Shown in pieces: positions 59,936 to 64,000 of a stretch of 64,000 bases of DNA (within the stretch, counting starts at the first letter, position 1; each line of letters starts with the position of its first letter). Made by a program: the position numbers and the translations under genes. The notes under the pieces are model-generated. The model had not been told where the DNA came from. It did no database searches and saw nothing but the letters and a program-made list of their open reading frames with translations. The stretch is taken from assembly GCA_013399875.1 (NCBI GenBank), contig VXAZ01005702.1, positions 1,631,542-1,695,541 on the forward strand, in the 5' to 3' direction. The stretch is from Gymnorhina tibicen. Taxonomy: Eukaryota; Chordata; Aves; Passeriformes; Artamidae.

Positions 59936-62426
59936 CTGGAAAGGCAGAGGGAAGTATAACATGAGAAATTCGCATAACTACAGTCAGAACTAAAGAAAAA
60001 AAGAGGTATCTTTTTAGCCTGTGTCCCATCAGGCAAACTTTTATTAAGTACTATTCATATACACTGTATCTGAATTGTAGTATGCTAAAACACATCAGCA
60101 AATATGACTACATTTATTATTCCAATTAGTTTCTGTGCCTCCCCTGCAAGATATTAATTTGAGATCTAATTAAAAAAATGGGATAAACAATTCTTTTGTT
60201 GAAAGGATGATGAACAAGACTGGTACAAAGTTGATTAAAGTAAGTAGAAATCGCTGCTTTCTAATCTGGGATTTTGGGTAATTCAGTGGGACACTGAACA
60301 CCCATTTTACAATCTTTTTAGCCCCAAGCAGGAGACATGAGAGAGAAAATCCCCAGCAGGAGGTAATGTAATGTGACCTCATTGGGACGTTCCTACAGAG
60401 ATGATAACAGAAGGTTTTGATCACGACAGGGCACCCTGCAAATGTACCAGTTAGCTAGGATTTGCTAAAATTTTTATGTGTGTGGCTTTTTTTGTTACAG
60501 AAATGCCAATATTAAATGGAGTTGTTATTGCAATACTAGTGGGAGAATCATGTATTTACCTGATCCCTGTAATATAAGAACCAGTCACAAAACAAAAGGG
60601 AAAAAACCCCACCTGGAATCCTGGCACTGATTTTAAAGGAAGAAGTAAGAGTTTACCACCCAAATGCCACTGAAAAGTACAAGCAGTTTGGCATCCAAGT
60701 CTAAATGTTGTCTAAATCTGACGAGGCTAAATGTTTACAAGCAGTTACACGCTCTTTTAATTGAAGAGAAACTGGAAGAATCATAGATGAGCCTGAATCA
60801 CAAATTAAATACCACAGGGCTAATTTGCTCCATCTAGAGCTTTTGTTTTACTGTAAACAAACATCTTTTAGCCTGCTCTGTCTATTTTAAGATGAAGACT
60901 GTACAGTGAGAAGTGGCTGTTCCTAAGATACTCATACCTCTGGGAGCAGTGCTGCAAAATACACACAGTATTCTTCAACTCTTGACATGGAGGGATTGCC
61001 AGAGAGCTCAAACAGAGTGGTTGGGTCAGCGCACTTACCCGCTCTGCCTCTCACTTCACGCTGCAGCCTTACGCTCCCTGATGAGCCACAGCCACTGTTT
61101 ATCTGACTGCTCTGTAAACCAGATCACTCAAATGCTTGGGGTTAAAACTAACCCTGAGAAGTCACAGGAAAATAACTTCAGTGACCTAGCTCACTGGTTC
61201 AGCTCTCATCGAGCTGTGTCAGCAGAGCTGGGGGAGTTGGGACGGTGAGCTGCAATGCAGTCTTCAGCATTTCCCAAGCATCCTTCCCAAACGTAACATG
61301 TAATTACACCCTCCTCAGCCTCTGCAGCCCTAGGAGCTGGATTCTTCTTACCAAAAATCCCAAAAATAACAAGGCGGTGCTTTGGCAATATAGTACATTT
61401 GGCTTCAGAGTTCATCACAGATCGTGGATGTAATGTATTAATTCACTTTGCCTGTGGTGACAGGTGAATTTTTACCAGTTGGCTGTATCAGCAGTTGTCT
61501 GTTGCCCTATAGCCAGCATGCAGCCACCGTACCAACACATCATCACTCATTACTGCGAATCTATGCTCTGTTCAATGACCAAAGAAAAAGCAACTGTGAG
61601 CCTGTTCTTGATCCAGGCCAGATGCCTGTTTTGCAACAGATCCACTGCTTGGGAGTGCGGAATTAGAGGCTGGGCAGGGCTGGTGTGAAGGCAGCCTCAT
61701 TCCCACCCTGTGCCTTACACCTGGCTTGCCCCAGCTCTGTGCCAGCAGGATGGGCCCACGCGAGGAAGCCCAGCAGCTCTCACCCAATGTCACGTCAGCT
61801 CGGCCGCAGGAGCTCTCAATACTGCTGTGGCAATAGATACGCTGTTGTGCAAGCTTGGGAAATTATTTTCATCCAGCTCTAACAGCATTTTCCTTTAAAA
61901 ATTTGCCCACTGTGTAACAGAGTGAAAGCAGTGATGGATTGCTTTCTACCTGGCAGCTGACACAGTCGGCGAAGGCCAACTGGAAAGGCCTTCTTGAGGA
62001 GGGAAAGCTGATGTGCCATTCCAAAAGCCATACTGGAAGGGGAACTTTTCCATAAAAGGTAATGCCGCAGCTCGGAGATTTTGCAGGGAGATGTTGCAAT
62101 GTGTCTAGGGCGGCTTCTGCGACAATCAGTTCCTAATTCCAAACCAATCCTGGTAACAAGCACGGCTTAAATTCAGATGACTGGTTCAGAAGTAACAGGA
62201 CAAACAGTCCCCAAAGCCCTTTGGTCATCTTGTGACACAAACCCACTTTGGTGAGATTACTTTGCGCTTTCAGAAGCAGTATTCACCTCCTTAACGGATA
62301 TGTAGCCTTTGTACATGTCACTTTTCATTTCAAGATTTTGGATCCCTGAATAGATCTCACCTGTCTTGTCAGTATAATATTTCTGATTTTTTTTTTTTCT
62401 TGTGATTATGCCCCTACTCCTTGCAG
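59936..62426. other. Unassigned sequence with a few CpG-rich words
   Basis: No gene recognised. The section 61680-61850 is GC-richer and holds tcacgtcagctcggccgc at about 61790, which includes a CRE-like TCACGTCA. A GTG-starting frame of 111 codons at 60913-61248 and an overlapping antisense frame at 61206-61418 are probably chance. Confidence 0.35.
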
Positions 62427-62580
62427 ATTTCAGAGAGGAGAAATGTCCAGCCAGGTTTTCTCTTGCAAACTACCCAAGAAAAGAAATGGAAGTATCTTGT
62501 AGATCCCAAACCAAGCCAGCATAAGCTAGTGAGTGCAAAGAATGGAAAGCACCATAATATTCTGGAGATTAAATACAAGG
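62427..62580 (+). other. Candidate internal exon
   Basis: A T-rich polypyrimidine tract and cccctactccttgcag precede this 154-base segment, and gtaagaaagg follows it. The frame starting at its first base is open throughout (51 codons, then one extra base) and is Lys-rich, with EKKWKYLVDPKPSQHK and HHNILEIKYK segments. It has no ATG in this frame, so an upstream exon would be needed. I recognise no family. The frame is compatible with the acceptor at 63174 downstream, which is the main reason to list it. Confidence 0.28.
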
Positions 62581-63173
62581 GTAAGAAAGGATTCTGTGTG
62601 TGTTCTTGCCTCCTTATGTGCATTAGAGATTCATTGCAGCCTTTAATTGCTGGTGCGGGTGGATAAAATAGAAGGGTTGAAGAAGAGAGCCAAGGAAAAA
62701 AATAATGGAAACCTGACCAGTGACAGGAGCTGATTACTGTTGGCAGACTGTATAGGTTTCAAATTCATGCTGTGACTTAGGAAATAAGTCCTGGCTGGAA
62801 TGCATTTTTCTGGAATATCCCTAAGGAATATCTATCAGTGATTCATCTAAGCAGCCACTGGATATCATTACCACTCTACCAAAAATGAGGATAAAATAAC
62901 AATCTGGAAGAAATGAAAGAAACAAGTGCCCCAGATTTTCTCTTCAGCTGTAGCAAAGAGATCACAAGGGTGGGTAAAGAAAGGAGGGGGGAAGGAGGAA
63001 AGGGCTGAACTTTTCATCTGCATGTCCTCAGTTTGCCTTTAAGCTGTGCACATCTAGTTTACTCTTGTCAGAAGCTACCACCACTGTACTTTGTAGCTCT
63101 CAAAGAAAGAGATAATTGCCTTTTTTACCAGTCACATGCTTACTAATACAGAACTTTATTTCTTTTTCCCCAG
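62581..63173. other. Putative intron, purine-rich G-run stretch
   Basis: No gene recognised. A purine-rich stretch at 62964-63004 has four G-runs of three or more (gggtggg, gggggg, ggg) separated by up to 11 bases, so it could form an irregular G-quadruplex on the plus strand. It lies in the interval between the two exon-like segments. Confidence 0.35.
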
Positions 63174-63530
63174 CCCTACACAGTAGGACCTCCATCATTC
63201 AAAATAGCATAAGCTTCGCTAGAGATGTTAATGCACCATCCAGAGCAAATACAATGCACAGGCTTTGACAGGTTCACATTTTGAAGTCCCTTTCAAACTC
63301 ACAGTTTCTCTCTTTTTTTGTCAGATGTACAGTGGCCAATTATAAATTATGGCTCTTTGCTAAGGCCCCATCCCAACAGCTCCTGTGGGTTATGTTCCTA
63401 CTTGGTGTGTGTAACATTAGGCTGATTTTATGTCTGCAAATAGTTGTTGGGCACTTTCCCTGCTGTGGTGTTTACTTAATACATAACTAATCATATGGGA
63501 AAAAATAAAAGGGGAAATTAATTCTAGTAA
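63174..63530 (+). other. Candidate terminal exon with poly(A) signal
   Basis: It is preceded by a strong acceptor (tttatttctttttccccag). Joined to the exon-like segment ending at 62580, the frame continues open as Ala then LHSRTSIIQNSISF and further residues, to a TGA at 63266-63268. An AATAAA signal lies at 63504-63509, giving a plausible 3' end near 63520-63530. The combined frame would add 31 codons to the previous 51. It is not a recognised protein and could equally be a long non-coding RNA end or chance. Confidence 0.25.
63504..63509 (+). terminator. AATAAA polyadenylation signal
   Basis: A canonical AATAAA in ggaaaaaataaaagg. It follows two exon-like segments on the same strand. The hexamer is common by chance in AT-rich DNA, so its use is unproven. 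Confidence 0.25.
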
Positions 63531-63549
63531 GAAAGAGCCTTATAATCAC

Positions 63550-64000
63550 TGTCTTGGGGTGATTGTGCTGTTGTATCCCCTACCACCGCTCTATGCCCAG
63601 ACATGATTCCTGAGCCTTTCTGTGCCTTTAAAACTGGATGCAAGAGACAGAGAAAAAAACTGAGCGAACTTTTCAAAACAGTTTGTGCTTCAAGGACACA
63701 GGGATTAGCTACTTCTGCGGCGGGCAGGGGAAGCACTTTTTTTTCTTCTGGCTTTTCGGTCAGTTTCTTCGGCTCTGTTTCTTCGGAGAGGGACGGAGAG
63801 TTGAGTTTTTTTTCCTCTTGGGACTTCGGTTTTTTTTTTCCCTTCTTCTCTTCTGGACTTGTTCGGAACACCAGAACATCAGAACCCCACTGGGGGACCT
63901 TCCACCAGCCTGGAGGGGGGCCCCCCACGCCAACCCAGCTCCGAGGAGGAGGAGAGAGACCACACCCACAGAAGGACTCTAAAATCTTTCAGGTTTTCTC
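63550..64000 (+). mobile_element. 5' part of an avian retroviral LTR, continues past window
   Basis: From tgtcttggggtgattgtg at 63550 the composition changes to a GC- and CpG-richer sequence. A TATA-like tttaaaac lies at 63626-63633, and downstream is a pyrimidine-rich zone in which ttcgg recurs at least six times (63760-63870), then ccccactgggggacctt and a G-rich segment. The TG start, the promoter-like order and the abrupt change fit an avian endogenous retrovirus LTR in plus orientation, with U3 and then R-U5. I recall similar starts from passerine LTRs, which is memory and not a search result. The minus frame of 134 codons at 63524-63928 is a by-product of this composition. The 3' end and any internal region lie beyond the window. 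Confidence 0.5.

Noticed and set aside
60913..61248. Plus-strand frame of 111 codons followed by a gtgagc donor
   Set aside because: The frame starts at GTG, and joining its donor to the acceptor at 62427 leads to a stop after about 25 codons, so it does not extend the candidate gene.
63524..63928. Minus-strand open frame of 134 codons, Lys/Glu-rich
   Set aside because: It is the complement of the pyrimidine-rich LTR leader; the low-complexity KKEEK pattern comes from TTC and CTT runs.
1..64000. CRISPR arrays, operons, ribosome binding sites, bacterial insertion sequences
   Set aside because: The repeat families and base texture are those of a vertebrate nuclear genome; no regularly spaced direct repeats or prokaryotic gene arrangement were seen.

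Overview
The window looks like non-coding DNA from a bird nuclear genome. The main evidence is the repeat set. There are several CR1-type LINE fragments with the bird-style short repeated 3' tip, and one clear ERVL-like endogenous retrovirus with its long terminal repeat. At the right edge another avian-style LTR begins. The two ancient tRNA-derived SINE fragments are of the kind shared across amniotes. The rest is AT-rich, poor in CpG, and has the short homopolymer and microsatellite tracts usual in vertebrate introns or intergenic DNA. The order within birds is uncertain; the right-edge LTR reminded me of passerine elements, but that is recall only.

No known cellular protein-coding gene, rRNA, tRNA or CRISPR array was recognised. 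Nearly all open frames are short chance frames, many starting at TTG or GTG. The ones that make biological sense are decayed pieces of CR1 reverse transcriptase and endonuclease and of an ERVL-like RNase H region.

Layout: 1-1408 is an old minus-strand CR1 cut by the window edge. 1750-2502 is a plus-strand CR1 with large internal deletions. 2503-21880 is unique-looking sequence with simple repeats, a weak ancient CR1 tip near 14.1 kb and a CTCF-like motif at 16.24 kb. 21881-22960 is a minus-strand CR1 in which the start of the endonuclease is joined almost directly to the 3' part. 25852-27262 is a broken plus-strand ERVL-like provirus: LTR, primer-site remnant, large deletion, then a frameshifted RNase H region. 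27263-44067 is mostly featureless, with a pyrimidine-rich block, an AT-rich block and a CpG-rich patch near 41 kb. 44068-46020 holds two ancient SINE fragments in opposite orientation. 52255-52495 is an ancient CR1 3' end. 56186-58800 holds two minus-strand CR1 copies around a possible LTR remnant. From 63550 to the end is the 5' part of a plus-strand LTR.

The items most worth checking are a phase-compatible pair of exon-like segments ending near a poly(A) signal (62427-63530), a 35-nt minus-strand microexon-like segment (59901-59935), a CpG-rich patch (40905-41370), and the longest unassigned open frame (48854-49450). None is proven, and decoy exons are common in vertebrate DNA. I found no sign of a new multi-gene system here.
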